DNA of 64,000 bases from Oscillospiraceae bacterium. Lineage in GTDB: Bacteria; Bacillota; Clostridia; Oscillospirales; Oscillospiraceae. The DNA is taken from contig JAFUNI010000006.1 in NCBI GenBank assembly GCA_017482385.1, positions 22,238 to 86,237 of the forward strand, read 5' to 3'. How positions within the stretch are numbered: position 1 is the first letter of the stretch; the number at the start of each line of letters is the position of its first letter. The translations under genes were made by a program, and so were the position numbers. The notes under the pieces were generated by a model. The model worked only from the letters and a program-made list of their open reading frames with translations. It was not told the origin of the DNA and did no database searches. Positions 51,477-59,823 of the stretch are shown here, piece after piece.

Positions 51477-52838
51477 TTACAGCTCCTTAATCAGCTTCTT
51501 GAAGTAGTCGCCTCTGACCATAAAATTCTTAAACTGGTCAAAAGCCGCCGAGGCAGGACTCATCAGCACCACATCGCCCTCTTTGGCATCTGCCGCCGCC
51601 CGGTATGTAGCATCGGTAAAGTCTGCGCAATCGATGATCTCGGGGTTTCCGGGAGAATACTGCGGGGCATTTTCCACCGCTTGACGAATCTGCTGGGCTG
51701 TTGCGCCATTGACATAGAGTTTTTTCACCTTGGCGCAGACCACAGGTCCAAGAACATCGTAGGGAATATGCTTATCGTAGCCGCCGGCAATCAGCAAAAC
51801 CTTTTGGTCAAAGCTATTGAGACCTGCAATGGTACGGCTGGGGGAGGATGCGATGGAATCGTTATAGAATTTCACACCGTCTTTTACCCGCACCAACTCA
51901 ATGCGGTGCTCCACACCGCCAAACTCCCGGGCCACCTTGCGGATCACTTCGTCGGATGCAAGGCCCTCCACAGCGCCAATGGCAGCCATATAATTTTCAA
52001 TATTATGCACGCCGGGGATCACAATATCCCGGGTATCCAGCACCGGGGTTTCGCCGCGGTAAATGACGGTTCCCCGCAGGTGGATATATCCTTCTCCTTG
52101 TCGAGAGAAGAATTGGGTCGTACCGTTGCCCCGGAGCTTTGCCGTGATGGCATTGTCAGCATTGAGGATCAAAGAATCTGTTTCCGATTGGAAACGGAAG
52201 ATATTCTTCTTCGCCTCCACATATTCTTCCATATCCTTATGGACATCCAAATGGTTGGGCGCCAAATTTGTCACCACCGCCACGGAAGGACTGCGGTGCA
52301 TATCCATCAGCTGGAAGGAGCTGAGCTCCACCACAGCATAGTCGGTAGCTTTCATATCATCCAGCTTGGGCAGCAGGGGCGTGCCGATATTGCCGCCCAG
52401 CCACACAGTCTTTCCGGCGGCTTTCAGTATTTCGGAAATGAGGGTGGTGGTAGTGGTCTTGCCGTCAGAGCCGGTGACCGCCAAAATCCTACAGGGGCAC
52501 AGTTCAAAGAAAATCTCCATTTCGCTGGTGACTTCCGCGCCGTTCTGCCGCAGACCCTCCAAGGCAGGATTGCCCGGGTGCATTCCGGGAGTGCGGAACA
52601 CCAAGTCCGCAGAGAGATCATCAAGATAGCTCTCCCCTACCTGCAATTTACAGCCCAGTTTTTCTAACTCTAACAGTTCTGCATCCAGCTTTTCCCGTGG
52701 AGTTTTATCACAACCGGTAACACTGCAGCCATAGCGCAAAAGCAAACGCACCAACGGACGATTGCTCACACCCAGACCCAGCACCACAATATGCTTCCCT
52801 CTCAGGGATGTAAAATAAGTTTCCAAAATACTTGCCAT
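51477..52838 (-). CDS. murD: UDP-N-acetylmuramoylalanine-D-glutamate ligase
   Basis: 453 residues from the ATG at 52838 (AGAGGA about 12 nt upstream; an ATG seven codons earlier has no site). N-terminal UDP-binding domain (VVLGLGVSNRPLVRLLL), ATP-binding VTGSDGKTTTTTLI, and the Mur ligase Lys and His in LAPNHLDVHKDMEEY. C-terminal domain ends YFKKLIKEL. It adds D-Glu to UDP-MurNAc-L-Ala in peptidoglycan synthesis. Confidence 0.96.
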   Translation of the reverse strand: MASILETYFTSLRGKHIVVLGLGVSNRPLVRLLLRYGCSVTGCDKTPREKLDAELLELEKLGCKLQVGESYLDDLSADLVFRTPGMHPGNPALEGLRQNGAEVTSEMEIFFELCPCRILAVTGSDGKTTTTTLISEILKAAGKTVWLGGNIGTPLLPKLDDMKATDYAVVELSSFQLMDMHRSPSVAVVTNLAPNHLDVHKDMEEYVEAKKNIFRFQSETDSLILNADNAITAKLRGNGTTQFFSRQGEGYIHLRGTVIYRGETPVLDTRDIVIPGVHNIENYMAAIGAVEGLASDEVIRKVAREFGGVEHRIELVRVKDGVKFYNDSIASSPSRTIAGLNSFDQKVLLIAGGYDKHIPYDVLGPVVCAKVKKLYVNGATAQQIRQAVENAPQYSPGNPEIIDCADFTDATYRAAADAKEGDVVLMSPASAAFDQFKNFMVRGDYFKKLIKEL

Positions 52839-52887
52839 AATCAAGGTCTTCCTCTCCATAATGGGGATTTCTACTTTCTTACTTTAT

Positions 52888-52916
52888 AGTATATCCTTTC
52901 TGCCGCAATTTTGCAA
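52888..52916 (-). promoter_or_regulatory. murD promoter
   Basis: Minus-strand TTGCAA (52916-52911), 17-nt spacer, TATACT (52893-52888). It is divergent from the rnpB promoter, with 5 bp between their -35 elements. Confidence 0.7.
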
Positions 52917-52921
52917 GATAT

Positions 52922-52950
52922 TTGACAATTGGCGTGCAATGGGTTACAAT
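52922..52950 (+). promoter_or_regulatory. rnpB promoter
   Basis: Consensus TTGACA (52922-52927), 17-nt spacer, TACAAT (52945-52950). Transcription would start near 52957, the first base of the RNase P RNA. Confidence 0.85.
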
Positions 52951-52957
52951 ATTCGGG

Positions 52958-53303
52958 CGACCGGGTCGGACAGCCGCGGCTGAGCCCCCAACGGGACTCA
53001 GGTGAGGAAAGTCCGGGCTCCACAGGGCAAGGATAACGGGTAACGCCCGCCGGGGGTGACCCCAGGACAAGTGCAACAGAGATATACCGCCCAAAGATTC
53101 TTTGGGCAAGGGTGAAAAGGTGGGGTAAGAGCCCACCCGGCCCATAGAGATATGGGTTTTACGATGTAAACTCTATCCGGAGCAACGCCGTGGAGGAACA
53201 ACAGGTTTGCCCGACCGTTCCGAGGAGGCGGCTGCATTCCGTGAGCAATTGCGGAAGTAGATAGATGGCTGTCAAGACAGAACCCGGCTTATAGACCCGA
53301 TCG
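52958..53303 (+). ncRNA. rnpB: RNase P RNA, class A
   Basis: 346 nt. The universally conserved P4 5' strand region (GAGGAAAGTCCGGGCT) lies at 53003-53018, and the 3' end carries ACAGAACCCGGCTTAT. The terminal P1 helix pairs CGACCGGGTC (52958-52967) with GACCCGATCG (53294-53303). It cleaves 5' leaders of pre-tRNAs together with the RnpA protein. A clear promoter and terminator flank it. Confidence 0.97.
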
Positions 53304-53306
53304 TAT

Positions 53307-53336
53307 AAAAAAGCACCGCAATTGCGGTGCTTTTTT
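53307..53336 (+). terminator. rnpB terminator
   Basis: Perfect palindrome: AAAAAAGCACCGCAA and its complement ending in six T residues; loop closed at AATT. Confidence 0.93.
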
Positions 53337-53369
53337 ATTTTTCCTATTCCTTTTTGGGGGTATCAATGC

Positions 53370-53375
53370 TATAAT
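53370..53375 (+). promoter_or_regulatory. Promoter of the alkaline phosphatase gene
   Basis: Extended -10 (TGCTATAAT with TATAAT at 53370-53375); -35 at 17-bp spacing is weak (TTCCTT). The ATG is at 53409, preceded by GAAAGGGG. Confidence 0.6.
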
Positions 53376-53408
53376 AAAAGTATTCTATCACAGAGAAAGG
53401 GGATTTTT

Positions 53409-55547
53409 ATGAACCATAAACATTGGCTCGTCAGATGGGTCGCTTTGATTCTGGCGTTTTCCCTTCTGACGCTTCCCGGCTGCACGAAGACTGCACCCTC
53501 CGCTGACTCCACCGCCACTACCGCAGCGACCGCAGTCCCCACGGAAGAATCCACAGCCCCCACTGAAACGGAATCGCCTGACGCATCCGCAGAGCCTACC
53601 GAAGGTGCTGATTCCACCGAATCTACCGAGCCCTCGGCAACGAAAAAGCCTGCCGTTACCCGGCCTGCTGCAACAAAAAAGCCTGCTGTAACAGCAACCA
53701 AAAAGCCTGCTGAAACCAAGGCGACTGCTGCCACCAAGCCCTCCGAAACCAAGGCACCCACTACCTCCACCAAACCTGCGACTACCACGAAGCCCACTGT
53801 TGCAGTTTCCAAGGAAGGTGTCAAAAATGTGATCTTTATGATTGCTGACGGTGGCGGCTATGATAATTTCACTTTGGCTAACAAAGTCAAGCAGACGATG
53901 CAGGCTCAAGGCATCAACAAACTCACCGGTGCAAAGACCCAGGTCACCGATAATCTGCTGTCCGGACTGGGCAAGAGCAAGGTTGATGGCCTGTACTTAA
54001 ATGAACTGCTGGTAGGTTCTGCCAACACCCTGCTGACCGTCAACCACGGTGCTGAAAACAACCCCAAATCCTACATAACTGACTCCGCTGCTGCCGGCAC
54101 TGCCCTGGCAACCGGCTACAAAACCCAGTATACTTTCCTGGGTCTGAATGAAAAGAAAAAGCCCAAGGCATCCATCACGGAGCTTGCCCGGATGAACGGT
54201 ATGGCTACCGGCCTTGTGACCACCAAATCCTATATGGACGCAACCCCCCAGGCCTTCTTCACCAGCCACTCCATCTACCGCTATGAGTACCAAGACAACA
54301 GCTTCCAAAGTCTGCTCAGCGGCATTGATGTGGTCATCGGCGAAGGCACGCTCTATGGTGATAAGTACAAGGAATATCCCACTTCCCATCCCGACCTTTC
54401 CGCCTCCACCATGGGTTACACCATTGCACGGAACAAAACTGAGCTTTTGGCAAAAGCCAACAGCTCTACCACCAAAAAGCTTTGGGCTGCCATCTTGGGC
54501 GCAGGCAAAACCACAGAAAATGACCGGGCCGGCGACCGCATCACCTACGATGTGGATGCAGCCGAATCCGCTGAACAGCCCTCCCTGCTGGATATGACCA
54601 AAGCCGCACTGAAGGTTTTGGGCGACAATATCAATGACCCGGACGGCTTCTTCCTGATGATTGAAGGCGGCGCATTGGACAATGCCGCTGAGGGAGGTTG
54701 TCTGCGTGGTGCTGTGGGTGAATACTTAGCCTACGACGAGGCTTTCGGCTACTGCGTTAACTGGGCTGAAAAACGGGGTGACACCATCGTTATCGCTGTC
54801 CCCGACCACGATTCCGGCGGATTCTCCGGCATTGAAGCCTGCGAAAAAGCCCTCATTGAAAGCATTATCACCGGCAAAGTGGGCAACACCGCCGTCACCA
54901 GTGAAACCGGCTTCACCGCTTATAAGGATCTGCTGACCAAGGCCGGCGCAGACACCTCCAAAATGGCCTTGCAAGGTGAACATACCGATATGGCTGTTCC
55001 CATCAGCCTGTATGCCCCGGCAGAGGTCCGGAACGATCTGCTCACCGCTATGGGTCTTCCCACTGCAGCAGGTAAAATCCGCACCGGCTCTAACGAATAC
55101 TACGCAAAGAACGAAAGCGGCGATATGACTTGGTATGAATCCTCTGCGCTGAACAACGACTACACCATTGACAACACCAAGATCGCCCCCGCCCTTACCA
55201 AGGTATTGAAGCTGGGTTCTTTGGACTCCGCTACCGCCACTTTGTTTGTTGCGGTCGGCAAGAATAGCGGCTCCACCTTTACGGGAAATTACGGCGGCGA
55301 GCTGATTTTTGCAGACACCACCCACGAAAACTACTACGCGAAGTACAACTGCAACACCTACAAAAACGGTGGACTTGCCATCAGCCGCAATGCTACCACC
55401 TATACTTTGAACGGTGTTACAAAGGATATCCCCAAGATCGGCAATGCCATTCCCAAGGCACTTTTCGTACTGGACAGCTCCGAGCAGGCTACTAAGGGAA
55501 CTTTCTATGTACCCTACAGCGTTCTGAAAGACGCCGGATTGAAATAA
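53409..55547 (+). CDS. Secreted alkaline phosphatase lipoprotein
   Basis: 712 residues from the ATG at 53409. Signal peptide with lipobox LTLPGC (Cys near residue 25), a Thr/Ala/Lys/Pro linker of about 110 residues, then an alkaline phosphatase domain. Catalytic features: NVIFMIADGGG (metal Asp), TDSAAAGTALATG (nucleophile Ser), DHDSGG and GEHTD (zinc ligands). The C-terminal 170 residues form an extra beta-rich region. It probably releases phosphate outside the membrane. The gene is monocistronic. Confidence 0.93.
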   Translation: MNHKHWLVRWVALILAFSLLTLPGCTKTAPSADSTATTAATAVPTEESTAPTETESPDASAEPTEGADSTESTEPSATKKPAVTRPAATKKPAVTATKKPAETKATAATKPSETKAPTTSTKPATTTKPTVAVSKEGVKNVIFMIADGGGYDNFTLANKVKQTMQAQGINKLTGAKTQVTDNLLSGLGKSKVDGLYLNELLVGSANTLLTVNHGAENNPKSYITDSAAAGTALATGYKTQYTFLGLNEKKKPKASITELARMNGMATGLVTTKSYMDATPQAFFTSHSIYRYEYQDNSFQSLLSGIDVVIGEGTLYGDKYKEYPTSHPDLSASTMGYTIARNKTELLAKANSSTTKKLWAAILGAGKTTENDRAGDRITYDVDAAESAEQPSLLDMTKAALKVLGDNINDPDGFFLMIEGGALDNAAEGGCLRGAVGEYLAYDEAFGYCVNWAEKRGDTIVIAVPDHDSGGFSGIEACEKALIESIITGKVGNTAVTSETGFTAYKDLLTKAGADTSKMALQGEHTDMAVPISLYAPAEVRNDLLTAMGLPTAAGKIRTGSNEYYAKNESGDMTWYESSALNNDYTIDNTKIAPALTKVLKLGSLDSATATLFVAVGKNSGSTFTGNYGGELIFADTTHENYYAKYNCNTYKNGGLAISRNATTYTLNGVTKDIPKIGNAIPKALFVLDSSEQATKGTFYVPYSVLKDAGLK

Positions 55548-55552
55548 TTCCA

Positions 55553-55590
55553 TAAAAGAAGTCGCTGACGATTGTCAGCGACTTCTTTTA
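55553..55590. terminator. Bidirectional terminator between phosphatase and ABC permease
   Basis: 17-bp stem (TAAAAGAAGTCGCTGAC and complement) with loop GATT; A/T-rich ends on both sides. The permease stop codon lies in the 3' arm. Confidence 0.9.
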
Positions 55591-56468
55591 TTTTGAAATT
55601 GATTCAGCAGGATGTATACGGCTATCAAAATTATAATTGTTGCCACAAGAATGCCGTACATTGCCGGCAACCTCACCTGTTTTTCAAAGAAATACAGGTT
55701 GCAATCCAAGGCATCTTTCAGCTCTTCAATCAGTTTTGCCGGGATGCCTTCTGTTTCCATTTCCGCCAATGCGCCCCGCATGGCGTGGTTGCGGGTCAGT
55801 GCCGTTCCGTAAGTGCCGGGCAGGAAAGAGATCACCTTCTGCAGACCCGGACTAAAGGAAGAAATGGGCATATATGCGCCGCAGATAAATCCGTATCCGG
55901 AGCTGACGATGGTACCCACCGCAGAAATTTGTCCCTGAGAAGACAGGAACAGGTTGATGACCGAAGATAGAGCCGTTCCAAACAGCACCAACAGTACCAC
56001 ATCCAGCAGCAGGTACAGCACATCGCTTACGGACAAATACCAGCCTGTTGCTGCCAAATAGCCCAGGCAAAGCCCGGTTGCCACCAGGCAGATCAGCAAG
56101 GTGGAAATCAGTGCTGCAATGTAGTAGCTTAAGGACAGGGTCGATGCTTTCACCGGGGATATCCGTAGATCTTTGATGGTGCCGATGGCCTTATCCTGCA
56201 CCATCAAAAAGTTGGAGCAGAAAGCCACGGTCACGCAGGACACCGCCAGCAAGGAAGAGATCAGCTGACCGCCTACCAAGCCGTCCAACAGTTTTTCCGG
56301 AAGTTTCACCGTTTCCGGCAGATTCATCGTGAAGGAATCCCGGTAGACATTTCCTAAGAACGTAGCATACAGCACCAGCAAAATGGCCGGGGTGATCAAG
56401 GCCGTGAGAAACATCCCCTTATCCTTAAAAAACAGCTTTACATTCCGTTTAATCAAGATTTTCAGCAT
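55575..56468 (-). CDS. ABC-2 type transporter permease
   Basis: 297 residues from the ATG at 56468 (GGGGGAA upstream). Six membrane segments are expected: an N-terminal helix after KDKGMFLTALI, a large extracellular loop, and five helices from about residue 60 on. The C-terminal ABC-2 motif GAYMPISSFSPGLQKVISFLPGTYG is clear. It pairs with the ATPase encoded directly upstream. Such exporters move drugs, lantibiotics or polysaccharide precursors; substrate unknown. Confidence 0.9.
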   Translation of the reverse strand: MLKILIKRNVKLFFKDKGMFLTALITPAILLVLYATFLGNVYRDSFTMNLPETVKLPEKLLDGLVGGQLISSLLAVSCVTVAFCSNFLMVQDKAIGTIKDLRISPVKASTLSLSYYIAALISTLLICLVATGLCLGYLAATGWYLSVSDVLYLLLDVVLLVLFGTALSSVINLFLSSQGQISAVGTIVSSGYGFICGAYMPISSFSPGLQKVISFLPGTYGTALTRNHAMRGALAEMETEGIPAKLIEELKDALDCNLYFFEKQVRLPAMYGILVATIIILIAVYILLNQFQNKRSR

Positions 56469-57378
56469 TTCCCCCACCCCCTTCTAATTTTTTGCCTGTG
56501 ACATTCAAGAACACATCGTCCATTTTTCCCTTTGTGATCTCGTAATCGGTGAAAATATGGGGATGCTTCACAATCAGTTCCGTGGCCTGGGCAGTATTGG
56601 ACACCTGCAGACGGAAAGCATCCCGCAAGGCAGTATACGCAACGCCCAAGTCCTTAACAGCCAATTCGTCCACCCCGTAAAGGGTGACAAAATCGCCGGT
56701 GTAGGTGTTCTTGAGTTCCAGGGGTGTGCCTTCGGCGGCAATCTTACCGCTGTCCAGGATCACCACATAATCTGCCTCTGCTGCCTCCTCCATATAATGG
56801 GTGGTGAGGAAGACTGTCATACTTTCCTCCTGCCGCAGCCGGGAGATCACATTCCAAAGCAGCTTCCGGGTCTGGGGATCCAGGCCTGTGGTGGGCTCGT
56901 CCAGAACAAGAATTTTGGGGCTGTGGAGCAGCGCCCGGGCAATATCGATTCTTCTGCGCTGGCCGCCGGAGAGCTTACCCACAGGCCGCTTCAGCAGATT
57001 CCCAAAGTCCAACAGCTGCGAGAGTTCTGCCAGCCTTTTCTGAAAACGCTCGCCGGTAATGTCATACAGGGCCGCCCGGCTTTGCAGATTATCATACACA
57101 CTAAGCGCCTTGTCCAGCACAGAATCCTGGAACACAACACCCAGGATACCCTTGATCTTATTCACATTTTTGTCCAGGTCCGTGCCGTCAATTTCCACCT
57201 TGCCGCCGTCCTTGGACAGCTGTCCGCACAGAATGTTAATGGTAGTGGATTTACCTGCGCCGTTCACACCCAAAAAGGCAAACAGCTCCCCCGTCTTCAC
57301 CCGGAAGCTCAGGTCCTGCACCGCCTTTACCTCTCCAAAGGCCTTGAAAAGCCTGTCAATTTTGATGATATCTTCCAT
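56449..57378 (-). CDS. ABC transporter ATP-binding protein
   Basis: 309 residues from the ATG at 57378, 6 nt after AGGAGG. Walker A GVNGAGKST, Q-loop GVVFQDSV, signature LSGGQRRR, Walker B ILVLDEPTTGLDP, and H-loop TTHYMEEA. The DrrA-like C-terminal extension is present. It overlaps the permease start. Together they form a complete two-gene exporter. Confidence 0.94.
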   Translation of the reverse strand: MEDIIKIDRLFKAFGEVKAVQDLSFRVKTGELFAFLGVNGAGKSTTINILCGQLSKDGGKVEIDGTDLDKNVNKIKGILGVVFQDSVLDKALSVYDNLQSRAALYDITGERFQKRLAELSQLLDFGNLLKRPVGKLSGGQRRRIDIARALLHSPKILVLDEPTTGLDPQTRKLLWNVISRLRQEESMTVFLTTHYMEEAAEADYVVILDSGKIAAEGTPLELKNTYTGDFVTLYGVDELAVKDLGVAYTALRDAFRLQVSNTAQATELIVKHPHIFTDYEITKGKMDDVFLNVTGKKLEGGGGNAENLD

Positions 57379-57417
57379 TGACACCCTCCTAAGAATGTTT
57401 GATAAGTCTTTTATAAC

Positions 57418-57446
57418 ACAAAGGGGTTGCTTTTCGCAACCCCTTT
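57418..57446 (-). terminator. Terminator of the DUF1538/P-II operon
   Basis: Stem AAGGGGTTGC / GCAACCCCTT with a 5-nt loop, 25 bp after the last P-II stop. A TTGCGA-N18-TATAAA promoter for the ABC genes may overlap its downstream edge on the minus strand. Confidence 0.75.
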
Positions 57447-57470
57447 TTCCTATTTGGTCATTTCCTAAGG

Positions 57471-57803
57471 TTATTCGGCTTCGTTTTGGTGCTGAACCAA
57501 ACCGGCAACATCGCTCACAGGCAAACTGAAAGCAATGCCCTTGGCTTTTTTGTCCATACCCATTTCCTTGTAGATGGCATTGAGGACATCGTCACGAATA
57601 TCCTTCTCCACCACCATCATCAGAATTTCTTTGTCCGCATGGAGAGTAATGCCAAAGAAGGCCGCTGCATCTTCATTCACAACGCCGCGGGCATTGAGGA
57701 TCGTACCGCCCCGGGCACCCTGGGTCTTGGCAACCGCCATTACATCGTCGGCAAAGCCGGAATTGACAATGGCAAACACCACTTCAAAATTATCTGTTTT
57801 CAT
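57471..57803 (-). CDS. P-II-like nitrogen-regulator protein 2
   Basis: 110 residues from the ATG at 57803 (GGAGGG upstream). It shows the P-II fold pattern: a first strand EVVFAIVNSG, GARGGTILNARG in the T-loop position, and a C-terminal strand IAFSLPV. The T-loop lacks the Tyr of classical GlnB, so uridylylation is not expected. It is the last gene of the operon, 4 bp after its paralogue. Confidence 0.85.
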   Translation of the reverse strand: MKTDNFEVVFAIVNSGFADDVMAVAKTQGARGGTILNARGVVNEDAAAFFGITLHADKEILMMVVEKDIRDDVLNAIYKEMGMDKKAKGIAFSLPVSDVAGLVQHQNEAE

Positions 57804-57807
57804 AGCT

Positions 57808-58173
57808 TTACTCCCTCCCCATCTGATTGTCACTTAAAAAGCGGTAGAGATTCACACCGATCACACTGCTGAAAGGAACTGCAAAGGCAATGCCCTTGCC
57901 GCCCCGGATGGTGGCAAATTTATCCTCTAAGGTCTGCATAATGGTGTCCACCAAGTCCTCGCGAACCACGCTGAGGATCACCGTCTTGTGGGGCTCCAGG
58001 CCCAACAGGTCCACTATCTCAGAGGTAGCTGTGCCCAAACCGCCTACTGCCAACTGGCAATTCACATGGAACTGACTGATCACATCCAAATAAAACTCAC
58101 CCTTGGGGCGGTCTACCACGGTAAACAGCAGTTTCAGCTTTTTGATGGCAGAATCGTTTACTGTATTGCTCAT
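57808..58173 (-). CDS. P-II-like nitrogen-regulator protein 1
   Basis: 121 residues with a ferredoxin-like P-II pattern (KLLFTVVDRPKGEFYLDVISQ, GGLGTATSEIVDLLGL, ILSVVREDLVDTIMQTL, GKGIAFAVPF). It is divergent from its neighbour, and both lack the classical T-loop Tyr. AGGAGGGG precedes the ATG. It lies 12 bp after the DUF1538 gene. A sensor of nucleotides or small ions controlling the membrane protein is likely but unproven. Confidence 0.82.
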   Translation of the reverse strand: MSNTVNDSAIKKLKLLFTVVDRPKGEFYLDVISQFHVNCQLAVGGLGTATSEIVDLLGLEPHKTVILSVVREDLVDTIMQTLEDKFATIRGGKGIAFAVPFSSVIGVNLYRFLSDNQMGRE

Positions 58174-58185
58174 ACGCCCCTCCTG

Positions 58186-59709
58186 TTATAGAAAGTTTAT
58201 GATCTGCTGATCGTCAGCATCCAAAATGCGTTTCATAGCCCGGCGTTCACTGCGTCTGTCCGCCACAATGCCACGGAATCCCAAAAGCTGAATGGTGATC
58301 AGCGGTGCCATAGCAACCAGTGCCACCACGCCAAAAGCATCCCGCAGCACCGCATCCGGGCCTTGCAGGCTGACACAGCAGCCCACCGCCAAAGGCAGGA
58401 TGAAGCCGGAGGTCATCGGGCCACTGGCCACGCCGCCGGAGTCGAAAGCGATACCGGTATAGATAGGCGGCACAAACAGGCTCAGCGCCAAAGAAATAAA
58501 GTAGCCGGGAATTACATAGTACACCAGGGAAAAATCGTAGATAATGCGAATAATGGACAAGCCCAAGGCCGCGCCTACGCCTATGCACAGGCCAATGAGC
58601 ATGGATTTTTTCTTTACAAGGCCGCCGGTTACTTCCTCCACCTGGCTGTTCAGCACATGGATCGCCGGCTCAGCCAGCACGACCAGCACGCCAGCCACTA
58701 CGCCAAAGAGAACTAAGAAGGGTTTGCTGATCTTTGCCAGTTCAGAACCCAACTTATAACCGATAGGCATAAAGCCCACATTGACACCTGTAAGAAATAC
58801 TACCAGGCCAATGTAAGTAAACACCACGCCGATGGCAATGCGCAGCAGCTGGCGCTTAGACAATTTCAGAAAGAAGATATTGCACACCAGGAAGAACAGC
58901 ACGATCATTCCCAGCGCAATAGCAACCTCTTTGCTGGTATGGATCAATGTGTTTGTAAATGCGCCTGCAACATCTTCACTGACCGTGTAATCCGGAACGG
59001 TGTAGGTCAGGTCATTTTTAGAAAACACGCCCAACAGCAGCACTGCCAAAATTGGGCCTACCGAACACAGGGCAACCAAGCCAAAGGAGTTATCCTTACT
59101 GCGGCGGTCACCCAAAATAGCAGAGATACCAACACCCAGCGCCATAATAAAGGGCACTGTAATTGGGCCGGTGGTAACACCGCCGGAGTCAAAGGCTACA
59201 GGCAGCAGCGATGCATTCCCCCGCACCACAAGCAAAAGCGCCAGGGCAAACAGGAGCATATAAAACAGCATCAAAATGTGGGACAGAGATTTGCGGAACA
59301 CGATCTTCAGCACCGAAACCACCAAGAATGCGCCCACACCAAAGCCAACTGCGTAAATGAGAACTGTGCCGTTCATTACTGCTTTGACTTGATTTGCCAA
59401 CACCTGCAGATCCGGCTCAGCCACTGTAATCAGCAGCCCCAAGCCAAAGCAAGCACCTAACAACAGCGGCAAATTCTTCTGCCGGGAAAGGCCGGAACCC
59501 ACATGGGTACCGATGGGGGTCATTGCCAGGTCTGCGCCCATATTAAAAAGACCGATGCCCAAAACCAGCATCACAGCGCCCACAGTAAAGGTAATCAGCT
59601 CTGCACCGGAAAAGTTAAACCAAGGTGTCAGGCTTAACAAATACACAATGGCGGTAATCGGCAGCGCAGAGATCAGCGCTTCTATAATTTTCGACTTCAG
59701 TTCTTTCAA
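58186..59709 (-). CDS. DUF1538 membrane protein (internally duplicated)
   Basis: 507 residues, start codon TTG at 59709 behind AGGTG. About 12 hydrophobic segments in two homologous halves: AFDSGGVTTGPITVPF in the first matches AFDSGGVASGPMTSGF in the second, and LGLLITVAEPDLQVLANQV matches GVLVVLAEPAIHVLNSQV. Such inverted or direct duplication is typical of transporters. No substrate is known. It heads an operon with two P-II-like genes. Confidence 0.9.
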   Translation of the reverse strand: MKELKSKIIEALISALPITAIVYLLSLTPWFNFSGAELITFTVGAVMLVLGIGLFNMGADLAMTPIGTHVGSGLSRQKNLPLLLGACFGLGLLITVAEPDLQVLANQVKAVMNGTVLIYAVGFGVGAFLVVSVLKIVFRKSLSHILMLFYMLLFALALLLVVRGNASLLPVAFDSGGVTTGPITVPFIMALGVGISAILGDRRSKDNSFGLVALCSVGPILAVLLLGVFSKNDLTYTVPDYTVSEDVAGAFTNTLIHTSKEVAIALGMIVLFFLVCNIFFLKLSKRQLLRIAIGVVFTYIGLVVFLTGVNVGFMPIGYKLGSELAKISKPFLVLFGVVAGVLVVLAEPAIHVLNSQVEEVTGGLVKKKSMLIGLCIGVGAALGLSIIRIIYDFSLVYYVIPGYFISLALSLFVPPIYTGIAFDSGGVASGPMTSGFILPLAVGCCVSLQGPDAVLRDAFGVVALVAMAPLITIQLLGFRGIVADRRSERRAMKRILDADDQQIINFL

Positions 59710-59743
59710 TATTTCACCTACTCCCGAACAAGCATTTTTATAT

Positions 59744-59749
59744 ATTATA
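59744..59749 (-). promoter_or_regulatory. Promoter of the DUF1538/P-II operon
   Basis: Minus-strand TGCTATAAT (extended -10, TATAAT at 59749-59744) with TGGTCA at 17-bp spacing, about 35 bp before the TTG start. Confidence 0.6.
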
Positions 59750-59792
59750 GCAGAAGAAAGCTATTTTGACCATAGCCAAATTGTAAACAAAA

Positions 59793-59820
59793 GATCCTCC
59801 AGTCCGAAGACTGGAGGATC
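59793..59820 (-). terminator. Terminator of the nitrilase-GDPD gene
   Basis: 12-bp stem (GATCCTCCAGTC / GACTGGAGGATC) closed by a C-UUCG-G tetraloop on the minus strand, followed by TTTTGTTT. The core of this hairpin is identical to the one at 63362. Confidence 0.88.
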
Positions 59821-59823
59821 TGC

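Noticed and set aside
52879-53237. Minus-strand ORFs within the RNase P RNA
   Set aside because: The RNA gene accounts for the sequence, with promoter, conserved core, P1 pairing and terminator.
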